This document shows, in pieces, positions 32,990-40,680 of a stretch of DNA of 64,000 nt. Position numbers and translations under genes: made by a program. The notes beneath the pieces are model-generated. The model made no database searches. It had not been told where the DNA came from and saw nothing but the letters and a program-made list of their open reading frames with translations. This DNA comes from Rhizobium sp. 2MFCol3.1 (GTDB lineage Bacteria > Pseudomonadota > Alphaproteobacteria > Rhizobiales > Rhizobiaceae), in NCBI RefSeq assembly GCF_000377565.1, contig NZ_KB898354.1:248001-312000 (forward strand), given 5' to 3'. Position 1 is the stretch's first letter, and each line of letters opens with the position of its first letter.

Positions 32990-34230
32990 TCGCGTTTGCC
33001 CTCGACAGCGCTTTCGAACCAGGCGACGAGCAGCTTGCGCTCGTCCGGCGTGATGTCGGTGACGTTCCCCGGCGGCATGGCGTGGCTGCGGCCGGCCTGG
33101 ATGTAGATCTCGCGGGCATGCGCCGCGATCTCGGCGTCGTTTTCGAGGATCACGTTCTTCGGCGGCCGCGCCAGGCCTTCATAAACCGGCTCGGCGGCAT
33201 GGCACATGGAACAGCGGGTGCCGACGAGCTGCTTGACGGCGGGAAAGTGCGGATCGCCGGCGAATTGCTGGAAGGCGGGCGCGACGGTTTCGGCGGTCGC
33301 GTCCTTCTCTCCGGTCAGCACCTTGGGAACGGTGGAAAGCCACATGATCAGGATGAACAGGATCACCGTCGCCAGCCACGTCCAGGTCGGGCGGCCCTTG
33401 CGGGCATGCGTGGTGTTGAACCAGTGGCGGATGGTGACGCCCATCAGGAAGACAAGTGCGGCGATCACCCAGTTGTAGGCCGTGCCGAAGGCCAACGGAT
33501 AATGGTTCGACAGCATGAAGAAGATGACTGGCAGCGTCAGATAGTTGTTGTGCAGCGAGCGCTGCTTGGCGATCGCGCCATATTTCGCATCCGGCGTGCG
33601 GCCGGCGATCAGGTCGGCGACGACGATCTTCTGGTTGGGGATGATGATCATGAAGACGTTGGCCGACATGATCGTCGCCGTGAAGGCGCCGAGATGCAGG
33701 AAGGCGGCGCGGCCGGTGAAGAGCTGCGTATAGCCCCAGGCCATGAAGACGAGCACGGCATAGAGCACCATCATCAGGCCCCAGGTGTTCCGGCCGATCG
33801 GCGACTTGCAGAGCAGATCGTAGACGATCCAGCCGACGGCCAGCGAGGCGAGCGAGATGGCGATCGCGACCGGTGCGCTGACATCGAGCACGTGGCGATC
33901 GATCAGAAACAGATCGGCGCCGCCGTAATAGACGATACAGAGCATCAGGAAGCCGGAGAGCCAGGTGAAATAGCTCTCGTATTTGAACCAGGTCAGGTGC
34001 TCTGGCATCTGAGCCGGCGCCACCAGATATTTCTGGATATGATAGAACCCGCCACCATGCACCTGCCACTCCTCGCCATAGGCGCCGACGGGCAGATGCG
34101 GACGCTTTACCAGGCCGAGATCGAGCGCGATGAAATAAAAGGACGAGCCGATCCAGGCAACGGCGGTGATGACGTGGAACCAGCGAGCCGCAAAGGCCAG
34201 CCATTCCCACGCTATGGCGTATTCATACAT
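32986..34230 (-). CDS. puuD: Membrane urate hydroxylase PuuD with cytochrome c domain
   Basis: 414 residues. About eight transmembrane segments fill residues 1-310 (opening WEWLAFAARWFHVITAVAWIGSSFYF). A periplasmic cytochrome c domain follows, with heme motif CSMCH near 345 and the axial Met in SHAMPPGNV. It oxidises urate to 5-hydroxyisourate, passing electrons to the respiratory chain instead of making hydrogen peroxide. It is the first gene of the puuD / secreted protein / guaD run, and UraH and UraD from the other arm process its product. Confidence 0.94.
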   Translation of the reverse strand: MYEYAIAWEWLAFAARWFHVITAVAWIGSSFYFIALDLGLVKRPHLPVGAYGEEWQVHGGGFYHIQKYLVAPAQMPEHLTWFKYESYFTWLSGFLMLCIVYYGGADLFLIDRHVLDVSAPVAIAISLASLAVGWIVYDLLCKSPIGRNTWGLMMVLYAVLVFMAWGYTQLFTGRAAFLHLGAFTATIMSANVFMIIIPNQKIVVADLIAGRTPDAKYGAIAKQRSLHNNYLTLPVIFFMLSNHYPLAFGTAYNWVIAALVFLMGVTIRHWFNTTHARKGRPTWTWLATVILFILIMWLSTVPKVLTGEKDATAETVAPAFQQFAGDPHFPAVKQLVGTRCSMCHAAEPVYEGLARPPKNVILENDAEIAAHAREIYIQAGRSHAMPPGNVTDITPDERKLLVAWFESAVEGKRE

Positions 34231-34427
34231 TCAGTTCCCCTATTCTCTCCGATTCAGCAGTGTGCAGAATGTTTGGGCGGGAGAAAAGGGGGATTGGGGC
34301 AACACCGCCACGTTGTGGGCGCGGAAATCACGGCTTTCGGACGTAGAGCGGGTCTTCGGGTGCCCATAGCTCCCGCCGTGTGTCCCTCTACGCTGCCAAC
34401 GGAACGCTGCGGCGCTCCCGCGTATCC

Positions 34428-34613
34428 TTATTTGGCAACCTTGTCCCGCTCGAGCGATTGAAGCAGTTTATCGGCGGTGTCGAAAACGTTGCCATAACCA
34501 GCCTTGATGGCTCTTGCTTCCTCCATCGCGGCCATCGTCTTCGTGTTGGGACGGGTCAGTTCCACGGGCCGCGCTTTGTTATGGGGAATCCTGGGCGCGA
34601 TTTCCTTGTCCAT
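34428..34613 (-). CDS. Short protein resembling the C-terminal part of RelB/DinJ antitoxins
   Basis: 61 residues from ATG 34613 (MDKEIAPRIPHNKARP). The stretch RPNTKTMAAMEEARA followed by FDTADKLLQSL resembles the toxin-binding C-terminus of RelB/DinJ antitoxins. The ribbon-helix-helix N-terminus is missing, which suggests either a decayed antitoxin or a dedicated toxin-binding peptide. Its ATG overlaps the stop of the preceding gene as TGATG, and GGAG lies nine bases upstream, so it is likely translated. No toxin follows. Confidence 0.5.
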   Translation of the reverse strand: MDKEIAPRIPHNKARPVELTRPNTKTMAAMEEARAIKAGYGNVFDTADKLLQSLERDKVAK

Positions 34614-34867
34614 CAGCGCAGTCTCCACCGGCGCATCGCGTTGTCTATCTCGCGCGCGATCTCCTCGGGATGCTTTCCAGCCAGCGCGTCGCTCGCCACC
34701 TGATTGATATAGCCAGGATCTTGAGTGTCGTAGCCCAGCGGGTCGGCCGTCCGGCGATGAAGCGCGGGGCGGGATTTGGGTGCGTCGTTCGGCACCGCTT
34801 CCACATCGGCTGGTCTCAAGACGACGCCGAGATTTTTCTGCAGGTTGATCGGGCGACTGCTCTGCAT
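34613..34867 (-). CDS. Small protein of unknown function coupled to the RelB-like peptide
   Basis: 84 residues from ATG 34867 (MQSSRPINLQKNLGVV), which has GGGAG eight bases upstream; an ATG at 34885 is less well placed. Residues 1-45 are proline- and charge-rich. The C-terminus (PGYINQVASDALAGKHPEEIAREIDNAMRRWRLR) looks like two amphipathic helices. No family recognised. Coupling to the RelB-like gene, compact size and repeats before the start resemble a toxin-antitoxin operon, but no catalytic motif is visible. Confidence 0.5.
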   Translation of the reverse strand: MQSSRPINLQKNLGVVLRPADVEAVPNDAPKSRPALHRRTADPLGYDTQDPGYINQVASDALAGKHPEEIAREIDNAMRRWRLR

Positions 34868-34883
34868 ATCGGGCGCTCCCAAC

Positions 34884-34899
34884 ATTTACGCAAATTTAC
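34884..34899 (-). promoter_or_regulatory. Direct repeat one helical turn apart before the small coupled pair
   Basis: ATTTAC occurs at 34884-34889 and 34894-34899 (GTAAAT on the coding strand), exactly 10 bp apart in an A/T-rich stretch just upstream of the 34867 start. The spacing puts both copies on one face of the helix, as expected for cooperative repressor binding. Confidence 0.3.
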
Positions 34900-35081
34900 A
34901 TAATCCCGGCTCCGCGCGCAAATATTTCCCGCCACCGCATTTGAATGCCCACGGTGAAGCAAAGCCGATCAAACCGCCGCCATTGAAATGCCAAGACTTC
35001 ATTACAGTTTTACTCAAGGCCGCCGAGACGAGGGGAAACCGCATCGGCGTGGCGGCGCATTCATCGACGGAGAAGATGCTG

Positions 35082-35444
35082 ATGCGCAGTATTCTTGTGG
35101 TTGTGATGATTGCCTTTTCGTCCTGTTTCCAAATCCCCGGCGTCCAGACCGGTGGAGCCCAGGCCCATGACGCACCGTCCGGCTGGGCGTACGAGCCCTA
35201 TTGTTGCAACGGCGACAACGAGACGGGCGATTGCCAGATGATCCCGCCGAAGAGCGTCGCGATCACGCCGAACGGCTATCGGGTGACGCTTTTGCCTGGT
35301 GACCACCGGCTCGTCACCCACGCCCACGTCTTCCTGCTGCCGATGGGCCGGGCGATGAAATCGGGCGATGGCGATTACCATCTCTGCCTGTTTCCAAACG
35401 AGGATACGCCGCGCTGCTTCTACGCGCCCGAGATGGGTTACTGA
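35082..35444 (+). CDS. Secreted or lipid-anchored protein, function unknown
   Basis: About 120 residues. The start ATG 35082 follows GGAG at nine bases; another ATG lies two codons before. A signal sequence (RSILVVVMIAFSSCFQIPG) precedes a mature part with APSGWAYEPYCCNGDNETGDCQMIPP, HAHVFLLPMG and CLFPNEDTPRCFYAPEMGY. Four cysteines around the CC pair suggest disulphides or metal binding. Similar small proteins occur in rhizobia without known function. Its last seven bases overlap the convergent LysR gene. Confidence 0.7.
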   Translation: MRSILVVVMIAFSSCFQIPGVQTGGAQAHDAPSGWAYEPYCCNGDNETGDCQMIPPKSVAITPNGYRVTLLPGDHRLVTHAHVFLLPMGRAMKSGDGDYHLCLFPNEDTPRCFYAPEMGY

Positions 35445-36343
35445 GCGGCGTCCTTGTCGCGGGCGATCTCCTCGAGGATCCAGTTGCGGAAGGCCTTGAT
35501 TTTCGGGACGTTGCGGCGGTTTTCGGCATAGACCAGCCAGTAGCCGCGATCGTCGGTGCAGGTCATCTCGAAGGGCTGATAGAGCCGCCCCTGGGCAAGC
35601 TCGTCGCCGTAGAAGGCGGGCGTCAGGATGGCGACGCCCTGGCCGGCCATGGCGGCACTCGCCTCGAAGGTCTGCGAGCCATACTGGCTGCGCGGGCGTG
35701 ATTCCAGGCCGAGATCGGTCAGGCCTGCTGCCGCAAACCAGATCTGCCACCAGGGATCGGTGGCGCCGATGATCGGCAGCTTCATCAAGTCCTCGGGCTT
35801 GTGGATGCCGCCGACGCTCTCTGCCAGCTTCGGGCTCAGCATCGGGGTGAAGTCGACATCGAGCAGCTTGTCGGCGATCAGCCCGCGCCAGTTGCCGTCG
35901 CCCGAGCGGATGGCGACGTCGACGGATTCGCGGGTGAAGTCGATCAGCGCTTCCGACGTCGACAGCCGCACCGCGATCGCCGGATGCCGGAGCTGGAAGG
36001 TGCCAAGGCGGCGCGCCAGCCAGTGCGAGGCGAAGGTGGCGATGGTGTTGATCAGCAGCGTCGATTCGATCTCGCCGCGCGCCTCGGCCATCGCCTCGTT
36101 CAGGAGCACGAAGGCGTCGGACACTTTCGGCAGCAGCAGTTCGCCGGTGTCGGTCAGGCTGATCTGGCGCGGGCGGCGCAAAAACAGCGGCTCGCCGATA
36201 TTCTCCTCCAGCAGTTTCACCTGGTAGCTGACGGCCGTCTGCGTCATGCCGAGCTCGTTGCCGGCCTTGGTGAAGCTGCCGAGCCTTGCCACGGCCTCGA
36301 AGACGCGCAGCGCATTCAGCGGAACCTGCTTGGACAGCTTCAT
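35438..36343 (-). CDS. LysR-family regulator, GcvA-like
   Basis: 301 residues from ATG 36343 (MKLSKQVPLNALRVFEAVARLGSF), with GAGAA about nine bases upstream. The winged helix with NELGMTQTAVSYQVKLLEENIGEPLF and the RPRQISLTDTGELLLP wing match GcvA-like LysR proteins. The C-terminal effector domain is of normal size. It diverges from a small DUF1127-like gene and sits between the two halves of the purine cluster, so it could control either. The inducer is unknown. Confidence 0.9.
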   Translation of the reverse strand: MKLSKQVPLNALRVFEAVARLGSFTKAGNELGMTQTAVSYQVKLLEENIGEPLFLRRPRQISLTDTGELLLPKVSDAFVLLNEAMAEARGEIESTLLINTIATFASHWLARRLGTFQLRHPAIAVRLSTSEALIDFTRESVDVAIRSGDGNWRGLIADKLLDVDFTPMLSPKLAESVGGIHKPEDLMKLPIIGATDPWWQIWFAAAGLTDLGLESRPRSQYGSQTFEASAAMAGQGVAILTPAFYGDELAQGRLYQPFEMTCTDDRGYWLVYAENRRNVPKIKAFRNWILEEIARDKDAAQ

Positions 36344-36386
36344 GGATAAGTTCTCTTTATGCATGCAGACGGTTGTTCGATTGGAA

Positions 36387-36414
36387 TTGCAGCATTAATC
36401 GGCGCAATCTGCAA
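36387..36414. promoter_or_regulatory. Inverted repeat between the LysR and DUF1127-like genes
   Basis: TTGCAG (36387-36392) and CTGCAA (36409-36414) are exact complements 16 bases apart, midway between the divergent starts. This is a reasonable candidate binding site for the LysR protein acting on both promoters. Confidence 0.4.
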
Positions 36415-36444
36415 GTCATCAGATCAGATTATCGAGGTGATGTC

Positions 36445-36660
36445 ATGGCTTGCGTAACCAACGAGCAACTGGCCCAACACGTGGCCGAACCGACCCGCAG
36501 CAAGGCCTTCGAGTGGCTGGCGCATCTGTTGCGAGGGCTTGCCGTGCGTCTGGCGCGGCCGGACCGGCTGGATCTCGAGGGCATGCCGGATCGCGTCAAG
36601 CGCGACCTCGGCTTCATGGATGGGCGCGATCCCTATATCGAGGATGCGCGGACACCGTAG
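36445..36660 (+). CDS. Small DUF1127-like protein
   Basis: 71 residues from ATG 36445, which has GAGGTGATG just upstream. The C-terminal motif LEGMPDRVKRDLGFMDGRDP resembles the DUF1127/YjiS pattern, an Arg-rich helix ending in D-L/I-G. Such small proteins in alphaproteobacteria have been linked to phosphate, carbon and stress responses and to RNA turnover. It is divergent from a LysR gene and its last 28 bases overlap the convergent xdhC gene. Confidence 0.65.
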   Translation: MACVTNEQLAQHVAEPTRSKAFEWLAHLLRGLAVRLARPDRLDLEGMPDRVKRDLGFMDGRDPYIEDARTP

Positions 36661-37451
36661 GCGGCGAGCGCGGTCAGGATTTCGGCCGCGGTCATGGCGG
36701 CGATCACTTCCGGCCGCTTGTCGCGCACCTGTTGACCGCCGATCGGCAGCGTCAGCCGCTCCATCCATTCCTTCTCGCCACCCGCTTCGCGCTGCAGCCA
36801 GCTTGCGAAAGTGGCGCGCTTGGTGGCCGAACCGATCATGCCGGTGTAGGCGAGATCGGTGCGGGCGAGCGCCTCGCGGGCGATCAGGAAATCGAGCGCA
36901 TGGTCGTGAGTGAGGATGACGACGACGGCGCCCTCGCGCATCTCCTGCACCAGCGCTTCCGGCATGGCGACGAGCCGGGCGTTGATGCCTTCAGGCAGGT
37001 GCTCGAGTTCGTCCTGCCGGGTCTCGATCACGGTGACGTCGAGCGGCAGCGGCGAAAGCGCTGTCGCGAGCGCGCGCCCGACATGGCCGGCGCCGAACAA
37101 CCACACCTCCGCGCGCCGCTCCGCCTCATCGCTGCGCCGCTCCTCGAGCTCGCGGATAACGGCATCCGTCACACGACGAAACCTGAGCTGCGTGCGCCCG
37201 CCGCAGCATTGGCCGATCTCAGGGCCAAGCGGGATATCCATCATCTCCCGGCCGTCAGCGCCCTGCAGAAGCTTGCGGGCGTTGGCGATCGCCATGAACT
37301 CGAACTGTCCGCCGCCGATGGTGCCCCAGATGCTGTCGATTGCGACCAGCATGAAGGTGCCGGTTTCGCGCGGGGTGGAGCCCTGGGTGGCGGTGATGTC
37401 GATCAGGATGGTGTGGGCGTGGGTGGCGAGGAATTGGGGGAGGGTGGTCAT
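36633..37451 (-). CDS. xdhC: Xanthine dehydrogenase accessory protein XdhC
   Basis: 272 residues. Near the N-terminus are TQGSTPRETGTFMLV and GTIGGGQFE, then IGQCCGGRTQLRF with the conserved cysteines, and a C-terminal Rossmann-like domain (VWLFGAGHVGRALATALSPLP, VVILTHDHALDF, YTGMIGSATKRATF). XdhC binds the molybdenum cofactor, supports its sulfuration, and inserts it into XdhB. It is separated from xdhB by a RIME repeat and a DUF559 gene, an unusual break in the xdhABC order. Confidence 0.94.
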   Translation of the reverse strand: MTTLPQFLATHAHTILIDITATQGSTPRETGTFMLVAIDSIWGTIGGGQFEFMAIANARKLLQGADGREMMDIPLGPEIGQCCGGRTQLRFRRVTDAVIRELEERRSDEAERRAEVWLFGAGHVGRALATALSPLPLDVTVIETRQDELEHLPEGINARLVAMPEALVQEMREGAVVVILTHDHALDFLIAREALARTDLAYTGMIGSATKRATFASWLQREAGGEKEWMERLTLPIGGQQVRDKRPEVIAAMTAAEILTALAAYGVRASSI

Positions 37452-37492
37452 GGGGATGCGCCGTGTTCTTGTTGACGGCGTTGTTTCCGTGG

Positions 37493-37622
37493 CTCCCCCT
37501 CATCTGCCTGCCGGCATCTTCTCCCCGTTGGGGAGAAGAGACTTGTGGCGGCCGCCAGTGCCTCTTGCTCCCTCTTCTCCCCAACGGGGAGAAGGTGGCC
37601 TGAAGGGTCGGATGAGGGGGCG
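37493..37622. repeat. RIME-type intergenic mosaic repeat, copy 1
   Basis: About 130 bases made of two palindromes: CTTCTCCCC/GGGGAGAAG at 37518-37538 and again at 37574-37594. The outer ends are also mutually inverted (CTCCCCCTCAT against ATGAGGGGGC). This matches the Rhizobium-specific intergenic mosaic element described in rhizobia. It lies between the DUF559 gene and xdhC, 17 bases after the DUF559 stop. Confidence 0.8.
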
Positions 37623-37638
37623 TGGTTCGAACGAGAGG

Positions 37639-38124
37639 TCAACGGCGCACCTCCGGCGGAACGATCGCAGGATAGAACCGCAATACCTCATCGCGCGCGA
37701 AGATGCGCCCTTCCACTGCAGCCAAGATCGTCTCCAGCACCGCATGCCGGTCCCGGGTAATCTCGTGGTTCCAGAATCGCAGGATCGAATAGCCGTTGAT
37801 ATTCAGCCAGTCTGTTCGCCTGTTATCCCTCTCGCTATCCGCATGCTGGAAGCCGTCTATCTCGACGATCAAGCGCACGCGCCTGCAGAGAAAGTCGGCA
37901 ATGTAAGGTCCGATCGGAACCTGTCGGACGAATTTGTACCCATTGAGCTCGCGGTTGCGCAGATCGCGCCAAAGCTGATGTTCCTCATCCGTCTCATCAT
38001 GCCGCAAGCGGCGCGCCTGCGTGGTCTTGCCCGGCCTGCGCTTGGCGATGACGGGTCGGGGCGGCGTAGACACGTGACACCTCAGCTCTCTCGTGCCGGA
38101 CGGGACATGTAACGTGCCATTCAT
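37639..38124 (-). CDS. DUF559 protein, Vsr-like PD-(D/E)XK nuclease fold
   Basis: 161 residues. The core TDEEHQLWRDLRNRELNGYKFVRQVPIGPYIADFLCRRVRLIVEIDG holds the acidic residues of the nuclease site (Asp in IADF, Glu and Asp in VEIDG), followed by RTDWLNINGYSILRFWNHEI. Such proteins are predicted DNA endonucleases related to Vsr, without proven function. It starts inside the xdhB stop (ATGA overlap) and ends 17 bases from a RIME repeat. It is not part of normal xanthine dehydrogenase operons. Confidence 0.87.
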   Translation of the reverse strand: MNGTLHVPSGTRELRCHVSTPPRPVIAKRRPGKTTQARRLRHDETDEEHQLWRDLRNRELNGYKFVRQVPIGPYIADFLCRRVRLIVEIDGFQHADSERDNRRTDWLNINGYSILRFWNHEITRDRHAVLETILAAVEGRIFARDEVLRFYPAIVPPEVRR

Positions 38125-40463
38125 CCCACCGCCTTCATCCGCTCGACCGCCATCAGCACCCGCTCCGGCGTCGCCGGCGCGTCCAACCTCGGGCAAACCT
38201 TGTAGTCCGCCACACTCGCCACGGCCATCGACAGCGCCTCCAGCACCGAAATCGCCAGCATGAAGGGGGGTTCGCCGACGGCCTTGGAGCGGCCGATGGT
38301 CTGTTCGGCGTTTTCGGACCATTCGGCCAGCTTGACGTTGAAGATCTTCGGGCGGTCGGAGGCGAGTGGGATCTTGTAGGTGGAGGGGGCGTGGGTGCGC
38401 AGGCGCCCCTTGGCGTCCCACCAGAGCTCTTCCGTCGTCAGCCAGCCCATGCCCTGCACGAAGGCGCCCTCGACCTGGCCGATGTCGATGGCCGGGTTCA
38501 GCGAGCGGCCGACGTCGTGGAGGATGTCGGTGCGGTCGATCAGATATTCGCCGGTCAGCGTGTCGATCGAGACTTCGGTGCAGGAGGCGCCGTAGGAGTA
38601 GTAATAGAAGGGCGTGCCCTTTCCGGCGGCGCGGTCCCAGTGGATCTTCGGGGTCTTGTAGAAGCCGGCGGCCGACAGCTGGACGCGGGCAAAATAGGCC
38701 TGCCGTATAAAATCGGGGAAGGGGATTTCCTGGTTGCCGACGCGCACCCGGTTGGGCAGGAAGGCAATCTCGGAGACCGGGACGTCCCATTTCTCGGCAG
38801 CGAAGGCGACGAGGCGTTCCTTGATCTGGCGGGCGGCGTCGTAGGCAGCCATGCCGTTGAGATCGGTGCCGGAAGAGGCTGCCGTGGCGGAGGTGTTGGG
38901 CACCTTGCCCGTGGTCGTCGCGGTGATCTTCACATGCTCGATATCGATCTGGAAGCTGTCGGCCAGAACCTGCGCAACCTTCGTGTAAAGGCCCTGGCCC
39001 ATCTCGGTGCCGCCATGGTTCAGGTGGATCGAGCCGTCCTGGTAAACATGGACGAGGGCGCCGGCCTGGTTGAAGGCGGTCAGAGTGAAGGAGATGCCGA
39101 ACTTCACCGGCGTCAGCGCGAGGCCCTTTTTGATGTAGCGGCTGTCGCGGTTGAATTCGATGATCTCTCGGCGCCGCGCCTGGTAGTCGGCGCTCTCCTC
39201 GAGCTCGCCGACGATCCGCTCCAGAATGCTGTCCTCGACCTCCTGGTGATACGGCGTCAGCGTGCGGCCGGAGCCGGGCTGGCCGTAGAAATTCAGCTTT
39301 CTGATATCGAGCGGGTCCTTGCCGACGGCATAGGCGATTTCCTCGATGAAACGCTCGGCGCCCAGCATGCCCTGCGGCCCGCCGAAGCCGCGAAAGGCGG
39401 TGTTGGAGACGGTGTGGGTCTTAAGCGGTTTCGAGGTCAGGTGCACATGCGGGTAGAAATAGCTTGAGTCGGCATGAAACAGCGCGCGGTCGGTGACCGG
39501 GCCTGAGAGATCCGACGAGAAGCCGCAGCGGGCCGCATAGGTGGCGTCGACCGCGTGGATGCGGCCGTCCTCGTCGAAGCCGAGTTCGTAATCGACCATG
39601 AAGTCGTGGCGCTTGCCTGTTGCTGCCATGTCCTCGTCGCGGTCGGGGCGGAATTTGATTGATCGTTTCAGCTTCTTGGCGGCAATGGCGGCGAGGGCTG
39701 CGAACTGGTTGCCCTGCGTTTCCTTGCCTCCGAAGCCGCCGCCCATGCGGCGCACGTTCACCGTCACGGCGTTGGAGGGGATGTTGAGCACATGGCCGAC
39801 GGTGTGCTGGATCTCGCTCGGATGCTGCGTCGAGGACCAGACGGCGACTTCATCGTCCTCGCCCGGAATGGCCATGGCGATCTGGCCTTCGAGATAGAAA
39901 TGCTCCTGGCCGCCAATCCGCATCTGGCCCTTCAGCCGGCGGGCGGCGTTTTCCATCTCTGTCTTCGCCTCGCCGCGGCTCAGCGTCATCGGGCTGGTGA
40001 CCAGTGCGCCGCCGTTCTCCAGCGCACCGTCGATGTCGCTCCAGTGGGCGAGATCGCGATACTCGATCTTCGCCTTGCGGGCGGCGCGGCGCGCGATGTC
40101 GCGGGTCTCGGCGATCACGGCAAAGATCGGCTGCTGGTGGAACTCGACTTTTGTTTCGGCGAGCAGCGGTTCGTCGTGGCTGCCGTTGGAACTGACGTCG
40201 TTGATCCCAGGCACGTCCTTGCCGGTGAAGACCCAGACGACGCCGGGGGTGGCTGCGACCTCAGAGAGGTCCATGCTGACGATCTCGGCATGCGCGCGAT
40301 CCGACAGGCCGAGCGCTCCGTGGAGCAGGCCTGCGGGCTCCGGAAGGTCGTCGATGTAATCGGCCGTGCCGGTGACGTGCTTGTGGGCGCTGTCATGGCG
40401 GCGCGAGGCGTGCATCTGGCCTGATATGATGAAGGTGGGATCGGGGAAGGCAGACTTGTCCAT
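38121..40463 (-). CDS. xdhB: Xanthine dehydrogenase molybdopterin-binding subunit
   Basis: 780 residues from ATG 40463 (MDKSAFPDPTF), preceded by AGGAGG. Segments typical of the large subunit are HVTGTADYIDDLPEP, VNVRRMGGGFGGKETQ, FRGFGGPQGM, GTEMGQGLYTKVAQV, and near the C-terminus AVGEPPFMLAISVLEAL, which carries the catalytic Glu. It oxidises hypoxanthine and xanthine to urate with XdhA. The frame continues upstream, but there it is only repeat sequence. The RIME copy at 40525 separates it from xdhA. Confidence 0.95.
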   Translation of the reverse strand: MDKSAFPDPTFIISGQMHASRRHDSAHKHVTGTADYIDDLPEPAGLLHGALGLSDRAHAEIVSMDLSEVAATPGVVWVFTGKDVPGINDVSSNGSHDEPLLAETKVEFHQQPIFAVIAETRDIARRAARKAKIEYRDLAHWSDIDGALENGGALVTSPMTLSRGEAKTEMENAARRLKGQMRIGGQEHFYLEGQIAMAIPGEDDEVAVWSSTQHPSEIQHTVGHVLNIPSNAVTVNVRRMGGGFGGKETQGNQFAALAAIAAKKLKRSIKFRPDRDEDMAATGKRHDFMVDYELGFDEDGRIHAVDATYAARCGFSSDLSGPVTDRALFHADSSYFYPHVHLTSKPLKTHTVSNTAFRGFGGPQGMLGAERFIEEIAYAVGKDPLDIRKLNFYGQPGSGRTLTPYHQEVEDSILERIVGELEESADYQARRREIIEFNRDSRYIKKGLALTPVKFGISFTLTAFNQAGALVHVYQDGSIHLNHGGTEMGQGLYTKVAQVLADSFQIDIEHVKITATTTGKVPNTSATAASSGTDLNGMAAYDAARQIKERLVAFAAEKWDVPVSEIAFLPNRVRVGNQEIPFPDFIRQAYFARVQLSAAGFYKTPKIHWDRAAGKGTPFYYYSYGASCTEVSIDTLTGEYLIDRTDILHDVGRSLNPAIDIGQVEGAFVQGMGWLTTEELWWDAKGRLRTHAPSTYKIPLASDRPKIFNVKLAEWSENAEQTIGRSKAVGEPPFMLAISVLEALSMAVASVADYKVCPRLDAPATPERVLMAVERMKAVG

Positions 40464-40524
40464 CAGGGGTTGCCTCCTGTGGTGGGTGTTGATGTGGGGG
40501 TGGGGGTTGACGTTGTGCCGAGTG

Positions 40525-40649
40525 GCCCCCTCATCCGCCTGCCGGCACCTTCTCCCCGTGGGGGAGAAGAGACTCGGGGTCGGCCGCTCGCTCCATCTTC
40601 CCTTCGCCCCATAGGGGAGAAGGTGGCCCGAAGGGTCGGATGAGGGGGC
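40525..40649. repeat. RIME-type intergenic mosaic repeat, copy 2
   Basis: About 125 bases with the same design as copy 1: inverted outer ends (GCCCCCTCATCCGCC against GGATGAGGGGGC) and inner CTTCTCCCC/GGGGAGAAG-type palindromes, the second one more diverged (GCCCCATAGGGG). It fills the xdhA-xdhB spacer, inside the operon. Confidence 0.8.
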
Positions 40650-40680
40650 TTCACGGCACAACGCTGCGTATCAGCAATCA

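Noticed and set aside
37493..40649. Repeated palindromes at 37.5 and 40.6 kb considered as a CRISPR-like array
   Set aside because: Only two dispersed copies, no regular spacers, and the structure fits RIME elements; no cas genes are present.
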